Shown: positions 23,101 through 32,611 of the stretch, one piece after another | Layout: the number at the start of each line of letters is the position of its first letter | Numbering within the stretch: the stretch's first letter is position 1 | Source of the DNA: a virus | Direction: 5' to 3' (one strand) | Virus record (IMG/VR): IMGVR_UViG_3300030090_002660 | Location: 1 to 47,513 of that record | DNA: 47,513 nucleotides | Translations under genes and position numbers: made by a program | Notes under the pieces: model-generated | Databases searched by the model: none | What the model saw: only the letters and a program-made list of their open reading frames with translations | What the model was told of the DNA's origin: nothing

Positions 23101-26100
23101 CTTCCCAGAACGGTGGAGAAGTGTTTCCACCAGGAGGCCCTTGCGATTGAGGGCCAGCGTTGGTTCCAATTACTTCAGCACCACTAGCCGAATCAGTAAG
23201 CGTAACTTCACCAGTTTCTACGTTCTGGTTAACTGTTACATTGATAGGCATACCCTGAGCATTAGACTGAGCTGCATTTTCTTGCATACGCTGAGTAACA
23301 CCGTCTAGCTTGCCCATAGCATCCATAATGCCTTGACGGCCTTTTTCGGCTTCAGCCAATGCCATCTCAGCACCCATACGAGCTTCTTCGGTGACTGCCC
23401 TACCAAGATCCCCTTGGATCTTGGTAATCTCATCGTTTTTAGCCGCCAGCTTGTCTTCATTAGCTTTTCTAGCTGACTCTATTTTCTCCATTTCACCTTT
23501 AAGGTACTCATCGTTCTTGTCTTCAAGTTCTCGCTGACGATCAAGTAAATCTTTCTTTATTTGATCCTGAGCACGCCGTTCTTTTCGTTCTTCTTCGGCA
23601 ATGACACGGTCCCTATCAAACTTGTCTTTAGCTCTTTTGTCTTTATTAGCAGCTCTGTCTTTCTCTCTTTGAGCCCTACCTTCTTCTGCTCTTATACGAT
23701 CTTCCTGAGCCATCTGTTGCTGAGCAGCCACTTGGCCTTGCATCCACTCATTCTGTTTTCCTATCTGACCCATCAGAGCTTGAACAGCAGGGTCAATCCC
23801 AGCTGGAACTCCTCCACCACCGCCGACTCCCATGCCACTTTGACCAGCAGCCATAACTAGATCGGCCATGTCTTTCAGGGACGGAACAGTGTCAGTCCTT
23901 CGTTCCATGTAATCAAGCTGGCCCTGTTTAGTTGCGTCACCACGCACATCACCACGCTCAGCAGCTGCTAATCCCTGAGATCCGAGTTGGCCCTGCATGC
24001 TATAACCAGCAGATTGCTGGCCTAGTTGGCCAGCAAGACCTTGACCTGCTAATTGCCCTTCTAATCCGGTAAGCTGTCCTCTCGCAGCAGCCTCAGCACC
24101 TAGCCCCTGACCCAACAATCCAGCTTGAGCACCTAGTCCCTGACCGACAATATTAGCTCTAGAAGCAGCACCTTGGCCAAGTGCATTTGCCTGTTGACCC
24201 TGGATTCCAGATGTCAATGCAGCGTCAGCACCTCTCATTTGCTGCTGCCCACTAGCAGCTGCTGCCAATCCAGCCAATCCAAACTGACCAGCCTGACCTT
24301 CTAGAGCAGCTTGCCCTCTCTCTCCCGCAGCTTGAGTCGCCTGTCCCAATGCTGTTCCAGCGGCAAGGTTTTGTCCAGCCATTTGCTGAGCTGCACCAGC
24401 TCCTGCAAGACCTGCTTGAGTCTGAGCTGCTGCTCCCTGGGCTGCGAGCTGCTGTTGTCCTGCTGCTCTTTGGCTAGCTAAAGCTTGCTGTCCTGATGCA
24501 CCCTGAGCTGCTAATCCACGTTGGCCAGCAGCTTCCTGACCTGCCAGACCAGCTTTAAGGTTTGCTGCCTGTGATGCAAGTTGTTGTTGAGCACCTAAGC
24601 CCTGACCTGTTAAGTTAGCTGCTGTACCAGCCTGCTGCCCCAACAGTCCCATTTGTGCTTGAGTACCCTGCTGCAAAGCGCCCATTTGAGCACCTAAACC
24701 AGCAAGACCTGCTCTTGACTCCACATCCGAAATAGCTTGTTGACCAGCCGCTTGTTGAGCAAGTCCAGCAAGACCCGCTTGCTGGGCAGCTTGTTCACCA
24801 CGAACCTCAGATCTTTCACCAGCCGCTATTTTCTGCTGTCCTAATTGAGCACTTGTTGAAAGTTCATCTCTTCTTGCTTGTTCTCCAGCACCAGCTTCAG
24901 CTCCAGCTAGAGAAGCTTCTGACTGTAAACCTACCTGCTGAGCTGCATCTTGAGCACTCATGCCTTGGCCGGTAAGACGTTCATACGCCGAAGCTTTTTG
25001 TTGTCTTACTTGAGAGTCTACTTGACCAAGAGCTTCAGAACGATTTCTTTCAATGTCTGAAGCAGCACGGTCTAACTGACCACGGATAGTAGTGCTATCA
25101 AGACCTCTATTTATTAAATTTTGCTCCATGCTTGCAAGCTGAGTATCTCTCTGCTCGTCAAACCGGCGATTGATTTGGGCTTTAGTTTCATTAGCCATGT
25201 TGTCGTACATGCCTAATCCGGTTTCAGCTCTTTGACCGTATCGTTCAGCTCTTTCGCTTTGAGCAGTTCCGGCAGCTCCTGCTGCCGTTTCCCTGGCAGC
25301 ACCAAATCCAGCAGCTCTTTCCTTAGCTGCTGAGCCGAACTTTTCTGCCATTCCTTTTCCAAGCTTGTCAAATCCTTCGGTTGTTGCTTTGCCAGTTGCT
25401 TGGGCAGCTTCTTTCCCTGTTTTACCGAGCTCAGAATAACCTTTACCTAACTCACCAAGCCTACCTTCAGCTCTGCTAGCAAGATCTTGAAGTGTTCCAG
25501 AAGCAAGCTGACCTGCTTTAGCTTGAGCTTTATCTGATATACCAGCAGCATCCTTGCGGGCTGCTGCAAAATCTTGTCCTACTTGGCCTTTACCTTTTGC
25601 ATATCTCTGACCGGCAGCAGCTACTTCTCCTGAGACAGCCTTATCTACTTGTCCACGTGCTTTATCAAAAGCTTTAGCTGTCTTTTGCTCAGCAGCACCC
25701 ATAGCTTGCTGAGCTTGTTTGGAAGCTGCATCAAATGCTTTGTCTGCTGTTTTAGAAGCACCTGCAAAAAGCTGGCCTGCTTTGCCTTGTTGCTTTTCGT
25801 ATTTCCCGAGAACATCCGCTGCTGCCTTTTGTCGGGAGCTAGCGTCCTTGCCTTCCAGGCTTGCATAGCCAGCTTTTACTTTCCCTCTTCCTGATTCAAC
25901 AATCTTTCTTTGAGCCGCAGCTTCTGTTTTGTATTTGCCTACTAGTTTATCTATATCTTTAGATGAACGATCCAGTACGCCCTCTCTAGCCTTTGCTCCA
26001 AGGTCTCCGATTTTCCCCGAGACATCTTCTCCAATTCCTTCAACTTTTGCTCCGGCTGCTTCAGCAAGCTTTCCAAGACCAGTTTGTCCAGCAGCAAACC

Positions 26101-26401
26101 TATCAGCTGTATCTTGTACACGACCCTCTCCTCCTGTTAATACATCTGTTCGGGTACCATCTGCTATCTCCTTCATTGCAGACGATACATCTCCACTAAG
26201 ACTAGCCATTGCTGAAGCAAGGTTGCCGTGCTTGGTATTCAAGGCATCTAAACGACTCTTCTGCTCATTAACAAGTTGGTCATACCCCCTAAGGATCTGC
26301 GCATAGCGAGCCTCGTTTGTAGCATTACCTTTTTGGCGAGCGCTTTCAAACTCAGCTATTACTTGTTCAATAAGTGATTGGTGATAAGGGGTTTCAGCCA
26401 T
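20108..26401 (-). CDS. 2097-residue low-complexity protein with coiled coils and collagen-like repeats
   Basis: The protein is built of blocks. Residues 1-60 form a coiled coil. Residues 60-520 are Ala/Lys/Gly helical repeats. Residues 520-830 are made almost only of Ala, Gly, Gln and Leu (units such as GLAGQ and GQQALA). Residues 895-1035 are a highly charged coiled coil. Residues about 1085-1337 are Gly-Pro-Thr-rich with regular [11 protein letters not shown] repeats, collagen-like. Residues 1677-1714 are poly-Gly with Arg and Asp. The C-terminal 350 residues are Gln/Gly/Pro-rich and basic. It lies between the head-tail genes and the giant protein and starts at a TAATG overlap. It is probably a virion fibre or internal protein; no enzymatic motif is visible. 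Confidence 0.7.
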   Translation of the reverse strand: MAETPYHQSLIEQVIAEFESARQKGNATNEARYAQILRGYDQLVNEQKSRLDALNTKHGNLASAMASLSGDVSSAMKEIADGTRTDVLTGGEGRVQDTADRFAAGQTGLGKLAEAAGAKVEGIGEDVSGKIGDLGAKAREGVLDRSSKDIDKLVGKYKTEAAAQRKIVESGRGKVKAGYASLEGKDASSRQKAAADVLGKYEKQQGKAGQLFAGASKTADKAFDAASKQAQQAMGAAEQKTAKAFDKARGQVDKAVSGEVAAAGQRYAKGKGQVGQDFAAARKDAAGISDKAQAKAGQLASGTLQDLASRAEGRLGELGKGYSELGKTGKEAAQATGKATTEGFDKLGKGMAEKFGSAAKERAAGFGAARETAAGAAGTAQSERAERYGQRAETGLGMYDNMANETKAQINRRFDEQRDTQLASMEQNLINRGLDSTTIRGQLDRAASDIERNRSEALGQVDSQVRQQKASAYERLTGQGMSAQDAAQQVGLQSEASLAGAEAGAGEQARRDELSTSAQLGQQKIAAGERSEVRGEQAAQQAGLAGLAQQAAGQQAISDVESRAGLAGLGAQMGALQQGTQAQMGLLGQQAGTAANLTGQGLGAQQQLASQAANLKAGLAGQEAAGQRGLAAQGASGQQALASQRAAGQQQLAAQGAAAQTQAGLAGAGAAQQMAGQNLAAGTALGQATQAAGERGQAALEGQAGQFGLAGLAAAASGQQQMRGADAALTSGIQGQQANALGQGAASRANIVGQGLGAQAGLLGQGLGAEAAARGQLTGLEGQLAGQGLAGQLGQQSAGYSMQGQLGSQGLAAAERGDVRGDATKQGQLDYMERRTDTVPSLKDMADLVMAAGQSGMGVGGGGGVPAGIDPAVQALMGQIGKQNEWMQGQVAAQQQMAQEDRIRAEEGRAQREKDRAANKDKRAKDKFDRDRVIAEEERKERRAQDQIKKDLLDRQRELEDKNDEYLKGEMEKIESARKANEDKLAAKNDEITKIQGDLGRAVTEEARMGAEMALAEAEKGRQGIMDAMGKLDGVTQRMQENAAQSNAQGMPINVTVNQNVETGEVTLTDSASGAEVIGTNAGPQSQGPPGGNTSPPFWEDPNYDPNAPPGTGTFPGTDTVPGTDGPMSPTGPWGSPNQPGGPFGGPLGGPGGPINIPGGGGPGSPGPGGPTTGPTGPGTPTGPGTPTGPTGPGTPTGPGTPTGPTGPGTPTGPGTPTGPGTPTGPTGPGTPGGPGTGTGTDGPTSPTGPGGPWPNPGGPGGPTTGPGGPGGGETVPGTDGPMSPTGPWSPTTIPESWPSPGGPSGPQSPFPKPPASPGTPTGEGPGMPFPPQGPLGAPPLLPQGANYEEFMAAQVPGPDGQMMTSMQGTDGEMYGDAGPWSSPPGQSGGQGIMAPNAAKGLRGLAAQAQGQPQRMGMSVMPPPNADVSFDNRGGGQSGGGQSAIMQDGMSRPAYQGGPSAEDVYQGGYDDAKNDPFRNPMLREDIRMEQANERVQQGRLDDIQRQNERLEQIGGNVGVPGPMGTPGGPLGGSTDLRIPESPEQRADRMMEEMLTSENYGQGMGGGGWGTSPDGTPWVSAEGTDGEMYMPLKDKQAMDAEAGVWNPNAFMEEPIKRELTEKEEADFMENQRPYQPEDYWAGGQAHTDMTNQGMQNQWDLANQIWQEQLRKQEEMVDKINRGGGGGGGRGGGGGGGGGGRGDTGGGGDDGGDRGERKRPPVWGQPGSEGPVKGDPRIQGMPPGIPGGARGSEGQVLGGVWNRRGGPEIKGMPPGIPGGGGKTPPWVIRSDPNRAGGQNKPEEKPGPENNWGRDGVDESGRRYTTADGGERVYLDKKGKPTSGGNTTMLNGGGGGIPPNPVFYDKPADVSFNAPQGGGQGSALPRPRNPDGSLKQPQGGGGFPPAPPIHGSIAAPQGGGNQGGVNRDAWMGDYQDAAATQGLNQDDMRQFRDWAKRKGGIAGSQDRSSLYQQMQRFKMERGDANFGYADQGTQERLRSAPRWGGAQQPQASRMQQGPEARTEQPMFGQEGYGAMIRQRRQQQGNPNSLAALRQRASAQPTMNQKAPGMRTARAGSGGLNRLSNAARGSNMMKKPMLTYG
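21070..21192 (-). repeat. 30-bp exact direct repeat within the 2097-residue gene
   Basis: Copies at 21070-21099 and 21163-21192 are identical over 30 bases and lie 93 bases apart. They encode the repeated peptide GMPPGIPGG. Identity at all codon positions points to a recent duplication or gene conversion in a repetitive gene. Confidence 0.85.
22726..22890 (-). repeat. collagen-like tandem repeat array
   Basis: The DNA holds about nine near-identical units of 15-18 bases that encode, on the minus strand, GPGTPTGP or GPTGPGTP. Third codon positions vary (cccgtt, cccgtc, ccagtc), so the peptide pattern is kept while the DNA has drifted, which suggests selection on the protein repeat. Confidence 0.8.
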
Positions 26402-26979
26402 TATCCTAGTCCCATTAAAGAGTTCATCATTTTAAGTTGTTGCATAGCAAGACCTGGATCGCCTATCATTTGCTCACCCATGCCATAATCTTTTTGCTTG
26501 AACGGTCTCATCCGTTCTATCTTCTGTCTTTGCTGCCCACCACGAGCAGCCATTGTTGTCTGCGAGTTATCTATATTTGTTTTCTGCTGATTGTATGTGC
26601 GACTGTAATCCCGATCACCGCCTCGGTAAGTGCTTATATTTCTATTGGTTGTGTTATAAATCCTATTGTTTGTTGTGTTAGTAATTGGATTAAAGTGAAA
26701 TGGAGTTGGCCCACCTCCAGCACCACCTTCTGGCCCTGAAGACAACCCTCCGGTATCGACACTTTCACCACCAGCACCTGCTCCTCCACCAGCGGGAGGC
26801 ATTCCACCAGCGGGAGGCATTCCACCAGCAGGGCTAGGAAGAGGCGTAAAACCCCCGAAACCATCACCACCCATTCCTGGAGGAGCTTGATAAGAACCTG
26901 TTGGCAAGCCACCCATACCTCCACCAGCAGCGGGACGCTTGAAGGGCTGATTATTATTAAATCCATAAGTTCGTGACAT
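26401..26979 (-). CDS. Gly/Pro-rich small virion-type protein
   Basis: The 192-residue product has an N-terminal half rich in Gly, Pro and Ala with tandem GGMPPAGGMPPAGG, encoded by two exact 18-bp units near 26790-26825. A polar Asn/Thr-rich middle follows (NPITNTTNNRIYNTTNRNIS), then a basic tail. It is coupled to the following 2097-residue gene by a TAATG overlap, and the two share the Pro/Gly style. It is probably a minor virion protein; no family is recognised. Confidence 0.65.
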   Translation of the reverse strand: MSRTYGFNNNQPFKRPAAGGGMGGLPTGSYQAPPGMGGDGFGGFTPLPSPAGGMPPAGGMPPAGGGAGAGGESVDTGGLSSGPEGGAGGGPTPFHFNPITNTTNNRIYNTTNRNISTYRGGDRDYSRTYNQQKTNIDNSQTTMAARGGQQRQKIERMRPFKQKDYGMGEQMIGDPGLAMQQLKMMNSLMGLG

Positions 26980-26983
26980 ACGA

Positions 26984-27265
26984 TTAGCTCATCTGTGTTA
27001 AGGTTTCTTCGTACCAGTTGCCTCCGTAGGCGACACAAAGTTTAATGGTTGAACCACCACCGCCGTAAAGCAGTACTATCTCACCATCAGCCGGACTGCT
27101 ATTAAGATCCGTTGAATCCGTTTCATCACTAGTAACTACTGGAATCGCTATCGCTCCATTAACAGTAATCTGCTGAGCATCAGTTAAAGCCAGGCGAGCA
27201 TTAGCTCGTCGGGCTCTAGGAGGAAATTTCGGACCTCTATTGAGACCCCCAATTAATCCACTCAT
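26984..27265 (-). CDS. small hypothetical virion-region protein
   Basis: The 93-residue product starts at an ATG that overlaps the stop of the preceding nozzle-like gene (TAATG). The N-terminus is basic and Gly-rich (GLIGGLNRGPKFPPRARRAN), and the remainder is beta-rich (EIVLLYGGGGSTIKLCVAYGGNWYEETL). The C-terminal part looks like a small structural beta domain. Nothing further can be assigned. Confidence 0.7.
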   Translation of the reverse strand: MSGLIGGLNRGPKFPPRARRANARLALTDAQQITVNGAIAIPVVTSDETDSTDLNSSPADGEIVLLYGGGGSTIKLCVAYGGNWYEETLTQMS

Positions 27266-28842
27266 TACCACTGCCTTCCTCTTGGGCCGTCAAAGCTATT
27301 AAGCTCCACACCCAAAAATTCAAATGCCCAGGTTTCATTGTTACTATTGTTCTGCAACTTCACATATATATTATGACCAACTGCCCTTCGTCTTTCTGAT
27401 TTATTTCTGCCAGCAGACCAAGTTCCAGTAAATATTGTCTGTGCAGAAGCTGCTGCTTCTGCAAGCTGAGCAGTTTCAGCTGCATAAACAGTAAAAGATA
27501 CATCATTACTACCAGTCGCAACCGCAGCACCCAAATCAGTAAGCATTATTTTAGGTCTATTTGCTAATTGAATTGGGCCTAGAAACACAAAGCTGTCTAT
27601 TGCAACACCGTCATCTGCTTTAGCAGGAGTGTCGTAATCAAACTTGCGAACATACCCATCTTGCCCACCAAGAAGGACCGTTCTGTCAGCTGCTGCATCA
27701 CCATCAAATGTATGTACTGAAACTGGGTTATGTGCCGCTGTAGCAAACTTATCTGGCCACCAAGATTGATTCCTGACATCATAATAGAAGTTAGTAGTTG
27801 CCGATCCATCCAGTGGGGTCAGGAACACATAGAAGCCTCTTTCACGGTCTGACCAAACCATTCTTACGGAAGTAGTATCGGCATTGAAAGCATTTAGGCG
27901 TTCCGGTATCTGTTTCTCACTCAAGTTCTGAGGAGGAGACCCAGGCTGCATTTGGTAGACTCCACCACGTGAGCCAAAGAAATACACAATTCCTTCTGGG
28001 CTTTTGCAGTAAGGCCTACCAAATGGAGCCCCAATAGTATCTGAAATAAGGTCTAAACGACCGCCTTCAGCAGGGTCCCCAGTCATCTGATAAATACTAT
28101 GGTCCCCAAAGAACAATAGTATGTCATCACTATACGGACACATGGCATTTATAATGTCAGGACTTTTGCCTGCGTCTGCATTGTTACCTGCCACGGCCTG
28201 GGTGGCCGTGGGCGTAGCTGGAGCGTAATTCCAATTAGTAGCGTCACCTACCTTAGACATATACCAGTTGTGAGGATCTGAACTTACACCAGCCTGGACA
28301 ATTCGCCCACGCCAGGTTTCTATTAATCTAGGCTCATTCCCACTATCAACAGGAAGAGATCCCGCTGATGCTGTCCAGGCACTTACTGTATTAGTTGATG
28401 CAGTCCACTTTTTAGTGCTGGCACCGTCAGCAAAATAAACAACACCGAAAAGCTGTGCTGAAAAGATAACAGGGACAGTGCTGGATAATGCACCACTTCC
28501 ACTTGAAGCAGTAGTAAACCCCGAACTTGTTACCTTAGCAACAGTACCATTGGTAACGGCGTAAGTATACACCGTCCGCGCACCAACCTCATCTTGGTTG
28601 GCTGGGGTAGCTCTAGCTACAACCTGACCAATATCTTGTACCTTGCCATCAGCTGTTCGGGCGTTTACATACTTTGACAACCCAGCGCGCTGACCGCCAC
28701 GAGAGCGGCCAGTAGAAGGTTCATAAGCACGGACGTTCTGACACTCGGAAGTACTGTTACGTGGCTGTGTCTCATAACCTGTAGACTCCACTAAACCAAG
28801 ATTAGGCCAAGGCAAATCAAACCTTGTCCTTAATCTTGCCAT
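27265..28842 (-). CDS. beta-propeller tail nozzle or hub-like protein
   Basis: The 525-residue product begins with an F-D-L-PWPNLGL and NVRAYEPSTGRSRGGQRAGLSKY block, which I associate with a common podovirus-type tail protein. It continues with repeated beta-strand blades (ILLFFGDHSIYQMTGDP, GIVYFFGSRGGVYQMQPG, GGQDGYVRKFDYDTPAKADD). Such proteins form the nozzle below the portal and adaptor. Its place just downstream of the adaptor-like and small virion genes fits. The family call rests on pattern memory and context. Confidence 0.65.
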   Translation of the reverse strand: MARLRTRFDLPWPNLGLVESTGYETQPRNSTSECQNVRAYEPSTGRSRGGQRAGLSKYVNARTADGKVQDIGQVVARATPANQDEVGARTVYTYAVTNGTVAKVTSSGFTTASSGSGALSSTVPVIFSAQLFGVVYFADGASTKKWTASTNTVSAWTASAGSLPVDSGNEPRLIETWRGRIVQAGVSSDPHNWYMSKVGDATNWNYAPATPTATQAVAGNNADAGKSPDIINAMCPYSDDILLFFGDHSIYQMTGDPAEGGRLDLISDTIGAPFGRPYCKSPEGIVYFFGSRGGVYQMQPGSPPQNLSEKQIPERLNAFNADTTSVRMVWSDRERGFYVFLTPLDGSATTNFYYDVRNQSWWPDKFATAAHNPVSVHTFDGDAAADRTVLLGGQDGYVRKFDYDTPAKADDGVAIDSFVFLGPIQLANRPKIMLTDLGAAVATGSNDVSFTVYAAETAQLAEAAASAQTIFTGTWSAGRNKSERRRAVGHNIYVKLQNNSNNETWAFEFLGVELNSFDGPRGRQW

Positions 28843-29210
28843 TAGCTCATCGCCGCCCCGTTATTTGCAATTGGCGACCAAACAATATTGGCACCTTTTT
28901 CAATAGACATTAAGACTAAAAGATCGCCAGCATCGGCCATCGTTGCAGTAGTCTCAGTACCCGCACCACTGTTAAGGATTTCACTCCCTGAACCAGTAAT
29001 AGCTACATCTCCTCCATCAGTCTTAAAGCACAAAGCAATAATAATGCCTGCTCTGGCTGGAGATGCAATCTTTCTTGTTTCGGAACCAGCAGTGACAATT
29101 GAACAAATGCCAAGAGTTCGATCTACGACAATCGTCCCAGCGTCACCTGGATCTAAAATAGCCATTTCTGGCTCACGAGCTAGTTGTTGAAGAATATTAT
29201 GGCCTGACAT
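28842..29210 (-). CDS. small virion-type protein
   Basis: The 122-residue product is rich in Gly, Ala and Thr and predicted to be mostly beta (DAGTIVVDRTLGICSIVTAGS, GDVAITGSGSEILNSGAGT). It sits between a 107-residue protein and the nozzle-like gene, with a one-base overlap to the latter. It is probably a head-tail or decoration protein; no family is recognised. Confidence 0.68.
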   Translation of the reverse strand: MSGHNILQQLAREPEMAILDPGDAGTIVVDRTLGICSIVTAGSETRKIASPARAGIIIALCFKTDGGDVAITGSGSEILNSGAGTETTATMADAGDLLVLMSIEKGANIVWSPIANNGAAMS

Positions 29211-29220
29211 TGATATCCCT

Positions 29221-29544
29221 TTACGAAATAATGTGTAGTGCAGCTGTGCCAGCTGCGTTTGCTTGTAGTTTCAAAAATGCAACGCCTTCTATAGCGCTGT
29301 CTAGAGCGTAGCTTTTACTTGCAGCAACAGTAGTCGAAACAGCAGATCCTCCGCTGTACAACTGTTGATAAGTTCCGTCTTCAGTATTTGCTACCCAGTA
29401 AGTTATTGATGTTATCGAAGAACCCGCAGGTACGTTTATAACGCCCTTACGAAAACCCGAAAAAACAATAGGGCTAGAATTGTCTTTGTCGTCACTAATA
29501 GTGATTGACGAAAGCACCATGTTTTGTGGACTAATAGTTGACAT
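29221..29544 (-). CDS. small beta-rich virion-type protein
   Basis: The 107-residue product is Ser/Thr/Ala-rich with alternating beta segments (GVINVPAGSSITSITYWV, DGTYQQLYSGGSAVSTTVAA). It lies eight bases after the adaptor-like gene. Composition matches small tail or decoration proteins of marine phages. No more specific role can be seen. Confidence 0.66.
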   Translation of the reverse strand: MSTISPQNMVLSSITISDDKDNSSPIVFSGFRKGVINVPAGSSITSITYWVANTEDGTYQQLYSGGSAVSTTVAASKSYALDSAIEGVAFLKLQANAAGTAALHIIS

Positions 29545-29551
29545 GTATCAC

Positions 29552-30655
29552 CTATGGGTTTGTATCGTAAAAGGCACTTCCATTGTACTTAACAACGTCA
29601 CCATTTACATAGCGATTGTCTTGTTCTGTCATCATAACAGTATCACTAGCATCTCGGTTATAGCCAGCGACATCTGGTGTGTGTATTTGTTTATCGTAGG
29701 CAATTGAAGCCTGTAATCTCTGCATGAAGTTTGCAGCATGTATACCTGCATTGTTTTCCTGGCGAGCTTCAGCAACTGCCAGGCAACTTGCAAGTATAGT
29801 TTCTGCATGAGCTTCCCCACCTAACGGATAAGGATTTCCAGTAGTAAGTTTTACTGGGAGAGCATGGTATCGATAGGAGACCGTATAAGCCTGGTCAGGA
29901 GTAGGCCAGAGCATCAATTCAAATCTCTGCCCATTTGACCCATCACTGCTCTTTGGACGCACTGCCATAAAACGTGGATCTGATTGCTCACTACCACTGT
30001 CTCTTTGGCGAAGCAATCTTATCCTAGCCTCCCCAGTTGTTTCTATTGGACTCCAACGATCATCACTAGTAGCATATGTTGCTATTCCAATCATGCCGCC
30101 AAAGTTTGCCGAGAGAGTATAGTCTTTTGTTCCTGCAACAGTAGAAAGCGTCGTTACCGGCTCCATGAAAGACCATTTATAGCCTTTAGGAGCAAGTCCT
30201 CCTGGTGCTGGATGGTAAAATTGACGGAGCCCAGAATTAATAATATCATCTATCTGTGACAACTCGTCAGTACTCCAGTTACTGGAAGTACGTTCTCCGA
30301 GCCAATACCAGCCGACTTCCTTCCTCAGGTCAGTCAATGATAGAGACAGCGTTGACTCTGTGCTGGTATCAGCCGGAGAACCGAGTGTCTTTATCGTAAA
30401 CTGGACCGGAACCGCTGATGAATGGGTAAACATTAACCCAATAACAGCTGCGTTCATTTCTGCGGCAGTAAGATCTACTGAATACTGCCCATTACCTTCT
30501 TCCGCAATACTACCAGCAATAGAGGCTTGTGTGCCTCCATCTTTAGTAATGTATTTACCTATGCCGGAAGCAGCCCCAGTAAGGGCTGCTCCAGTGGTTT
30601 TATTTACTAAACCAAAAGTAAATCCAGTTACAGCCTCATTGCGGATAAAGCTCAT
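29552..30655 (-). CDS. head-tail adaptor-like protein with an N-terminal Ig/BppU-like module
   Basis: The 367-residue product has two parts. Residues 1-110 form a beta module (NKTTGAALTG, TKDGGTQ, EEGNGQYSVDLTAAEMNA, IGLMFTH) that is also found in the product of 38372-38788. Residues about 115-367 resemble adaptor or head-completion proteins, with helices containing DELSQIDDIINSGLRQFYHP and a later LMLWPTPDQAYTVSYRYHAL strand pair. Such proteins bind under the portal. A fusion of this module to an adaptor is unusual to my knowledge. The gene is the first after the terminator at 30688-30729. Confidence 0.65.
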   Translation of the reverse strand: MSFIRNEAVTGFTFGLVNKTTGAALTGAASGIGKYITKDGGTQASIAGSIAEEGNGQYSVDLTAAEMNAAVIGLMFTHSSAVPVQFTIKTLGSPADTSTESTLSLSLTDLRKEVGWYWLGERTSSNWSTDELSQIDDIINSGLRQFYHPAPGGLAPKGYKWSFMEPVTTLSTVAGTKDYTLSANFGGMIGIATYATSDDRWSPIETTGEARIRLLRQRDSGSEQSDPRFMAVRPKSSDGSNGQRFELMLWPTPDQAYTVSYRYHALPVKLTTGNPYPLGGEAHAETILASCLAVAEARQENNAGIHAANFMQRLQASIAYDKQIHTPDVAGYNRDASDTVMMTEQDNRYVNGDVVKYNGSAFYDTNP

Positions 30656-30687
30656 GAACTAGCCCTCTCAGGTTTTGTGTTGTATGT

Positions 30688-30729
30688 AAAAAACTGGGGG
30701 CAAGGTAAAGGAAGCAACCTTACCCCCAG
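30688..30729 (-). terminator. intrinsic terminator after the capsid and decoration genes
   Basis: Arms at 30694-30706 and 30717-30729 form a 13-bp stem in the minus-strand RNA, with one G-U pair that would be an A-C mismatch on the plus strand, and a U run (30693-30688) follows on the minus strand. It follows the 251-residue gene and precedes the adaptor gene. It probably lowers expression of tail genes relative to capsid genes by partial termination. Confidence 0.85.
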
Positions 30730-30749
30730 CGACGAAAAACAGAAACCGA

Positions 30750-31505
30750 CTAGTTGTCGATCTGCTCTGCTTGATAGCAAGCAACCCAGTCCACATACAT
30801 AACCGGACGGACAGTACCATCCGTCTGACATACGAGTGTTGGGCACAATTCGCTGGCTGCGACATTCGCTGTGATAGCATCACCAGCAACACCGTTTACA
30901 TACGGTGTAATCTTGCTGACTCCATCAACAACAAATCCCAGCTTGACGTAAGTTCCATCAACAAGAGTCGCTAGAGAAGAAGCTGAAGCAGTCCGGCTGC
31001 CACCATTCTCAGTCACAAGTTTGATGTCTGTTGTGTTCAGAAATTCAAACCCGATGTGATTGGCAGTGGCGTTTGCACCAGAAGCGATCACAGCAGTGCT
31101 CTCTTGAGCAAGACCAACAAAAGCTTGCACTTTTGGGCCACTGATTGTTGATAGTTTAATGCGAGCCTCAAAATAGATTTTCGCATTAGCATTAGCGAGG
31201 AATTGCTCGCCAACACCATACTGAAGGTTCATCCCTTTGTGTTGTGTTGTTCCACCAGAATCAATCTTAAGAACACCACCCTTCGCATCATCCAACGCAG
31301 AGGTTCCACTTGTGGACTGTGTAGACAGCCAAGGGATTTCAGCGTTAGCTTCAGGGAAGGTAAGGAAGTCATCTATAAATCCGAAGCCTTCGTCTATTGC
31401 TCCAGAATTAATCTGAACCAATGGCGCCTGACTCCAAATGTTGGCCGACAGTCCTCTCAGGAGTTTGCCAGCACCACGTTGTGGTTTTAAGTAAAGGTCT
31501 CCCAT
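30750..31505 (-). CDS. capsid decoration-like protein with a jelly-roll type domain
   Basis: The 251-residue product directly follows the major capsid gene and has an excellent AAGGAGG site. Its middle and C-terminal parts read as a lectin-like or concanavalin-type beta sandwich (YFEARIKLSTISGPKVQAFVG, NHIGFEFLNTTDIKLVTENGG, GTYVKLGFVVDG, ITPYVNGVAG). Such proteins coat phage heads and may bind surface glycans. A terminator follows, so it shares the high-expression capsid transcript. Confidence 0.68.
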   Translation of the reverse strand: MGDLYLKPQRGAGKLLRGLSANIWSQAPLVQINSGAIDEGFGFIDDFLTFPEANAEIPWLSTQSTSGTSALDDAKGGVLKIDSGGTTQHKGMNLQYGVGEQFLANANAKIYFEARIKLSTISGPKVQAFVGLAQESTAVIASGANATANHIGFEFLNTTDIKLVTENGGSRTASASSLATLVDGTYVKLGFVVDGVSKITPYVNGVAGDAITANVAASELCPTLVCQTDGTVRPVMYVDWVACYQAEQIDN

Positions 31506-31532
31506 TTGGGTTACCTCCTTTCAACTAAAATT

Positions 31533-32585
31533 TTAGGACGCTTTGTTCAATACGAAAAGCTTACGACGGTTGTAACATACGAAGTTACCCCATGTATCCA
31601 TATGAACTTCACGAACGGTGTGCTGACGCGCTGCCTGCTGTGGAGCATGGCGAAGCATCTTACGACCCTTGCGGAAGAAGAACTTGAATACTCGGAGGTT
31701 TACTCCGTAGAACGGATCACTGGTGTCATTTTCCTGGAGATATGGAACCCATACAACAGGATTACCTTTGATGACGACTGAACCAGCATACTTGCTGAGA
31801 TCTGCACCAAGGTTGTCATTACGACTTTCCAACAATTTCTCTAGGTCAGCTAGAGTGTTGTAAGTAGTAAAGAACATCCAGTCTGAATCTCCCTTGCCGC
31901 CAGCAAGTTCTGCGAACTGCTTAGGAGCTTGGAAGTAAGTAAACTCACAAGCTTTTCGGATCTTAGCAATAAGATCGTCACGGCTTGCTGTCGTATACTG
32001 ACCAGCCCAGTTTTTCCAGTTAGCTACATCAGCGACTTTAATACCGCCAGCACCATTACTAAATCCACTTGGATCACCACCAACAAAACCACCTGAGCCA
32101 GTGCCCTTCTGAATCCAGAAAGGAATACCGGATGGTCGTCGTGGTGATTGGGTGTCAGAAGAAGGAGCACTCCAAAGTGCTTCTTCCATTAACTCAAACC
32201 AATCGTTGTACATGGAGTGCTCACGCACTTCAACTTCACGTATGATCGTTTCACGATCCGATTGGAAAACATCCTCATCTACGTCATAGCTGAAGTTAAC
32301 CGTACTCTTAGTCCACTGCTGTTTAGCTTCGGTGGTAAGGTCTTTCACGCTAGTAACATCGACTGAGTAAAGTTCGCTAAATTTAGCTGTTCCAGTGTTT
32401 GTAGTCTGGACCTTCCAATTTAGCTGAACACCACCCTTTTCAGGGTCTGCGGCTTTGCCGGATAAGAACTTGGAAGCAAAAATGTGGTGTTGCAAATCTA
32501 AAGAAAGGTCAACCCACTTTCGCTTTTTGAAGTTATCCAAGGTCAAATTGACAAAATCGTCTAATTGATCTGGTAGCAATGGCAT
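31533..32585 (-). CDS. major capsid protein
   Basis: The 350-residue product lies between a scaffold-like gene and a decoration-like gene, the usual capsid position. Its N-terminal helix (LDDFVNLTLDNFKKRKWVDLS), the long strand region around residues 75-120 with VNFSYDVDEDVF and the C-terminal basic strand block (RQHTVREVHMDTWGNFVCYNRR) fit the HK97-fold capsid proteins of a podovirus-like lineage. Length is within the usual 300-400 range. A TAGGAG ribosome site precedes the ATG. Assignment rests on context plus general fold features. Confidence 0.8.
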   Translation of the reverse strand: MPLLPDQLDDFVNLTLDNFKKRKWVDLSLDLQHHIFASKFLSGKAADPEKGGVQLNWKVQTTNTGTAKFSELYSVDVTSVKDLTTEAKQQWTKSTVNFSYDVDEDVFQSDRETIIREVEVREHSMYNDWFELMEEALWSAPSSDTQSPRRPSGIPFWIQKGTGSGGFVGGDPSGFSNGAGGIKVADVANWKNWAGQYTTASRDDLIAKIRKACEFTYFQAPKQFAELAGGKGDSDWMFFTTYNTLADLEKLLESRNDNLGADLSKYAGSVVIKGNPVVWVPYLQENDTSDPFYGVNLRVFKFFFRKGRKMLRHAPQQAARQHTVREVHMDTWGNFVCYNRRKLFVLNKAS

Positions 32586-32611
32586 AATTGCTCACTCCTA
32601 AAATATGCGCA

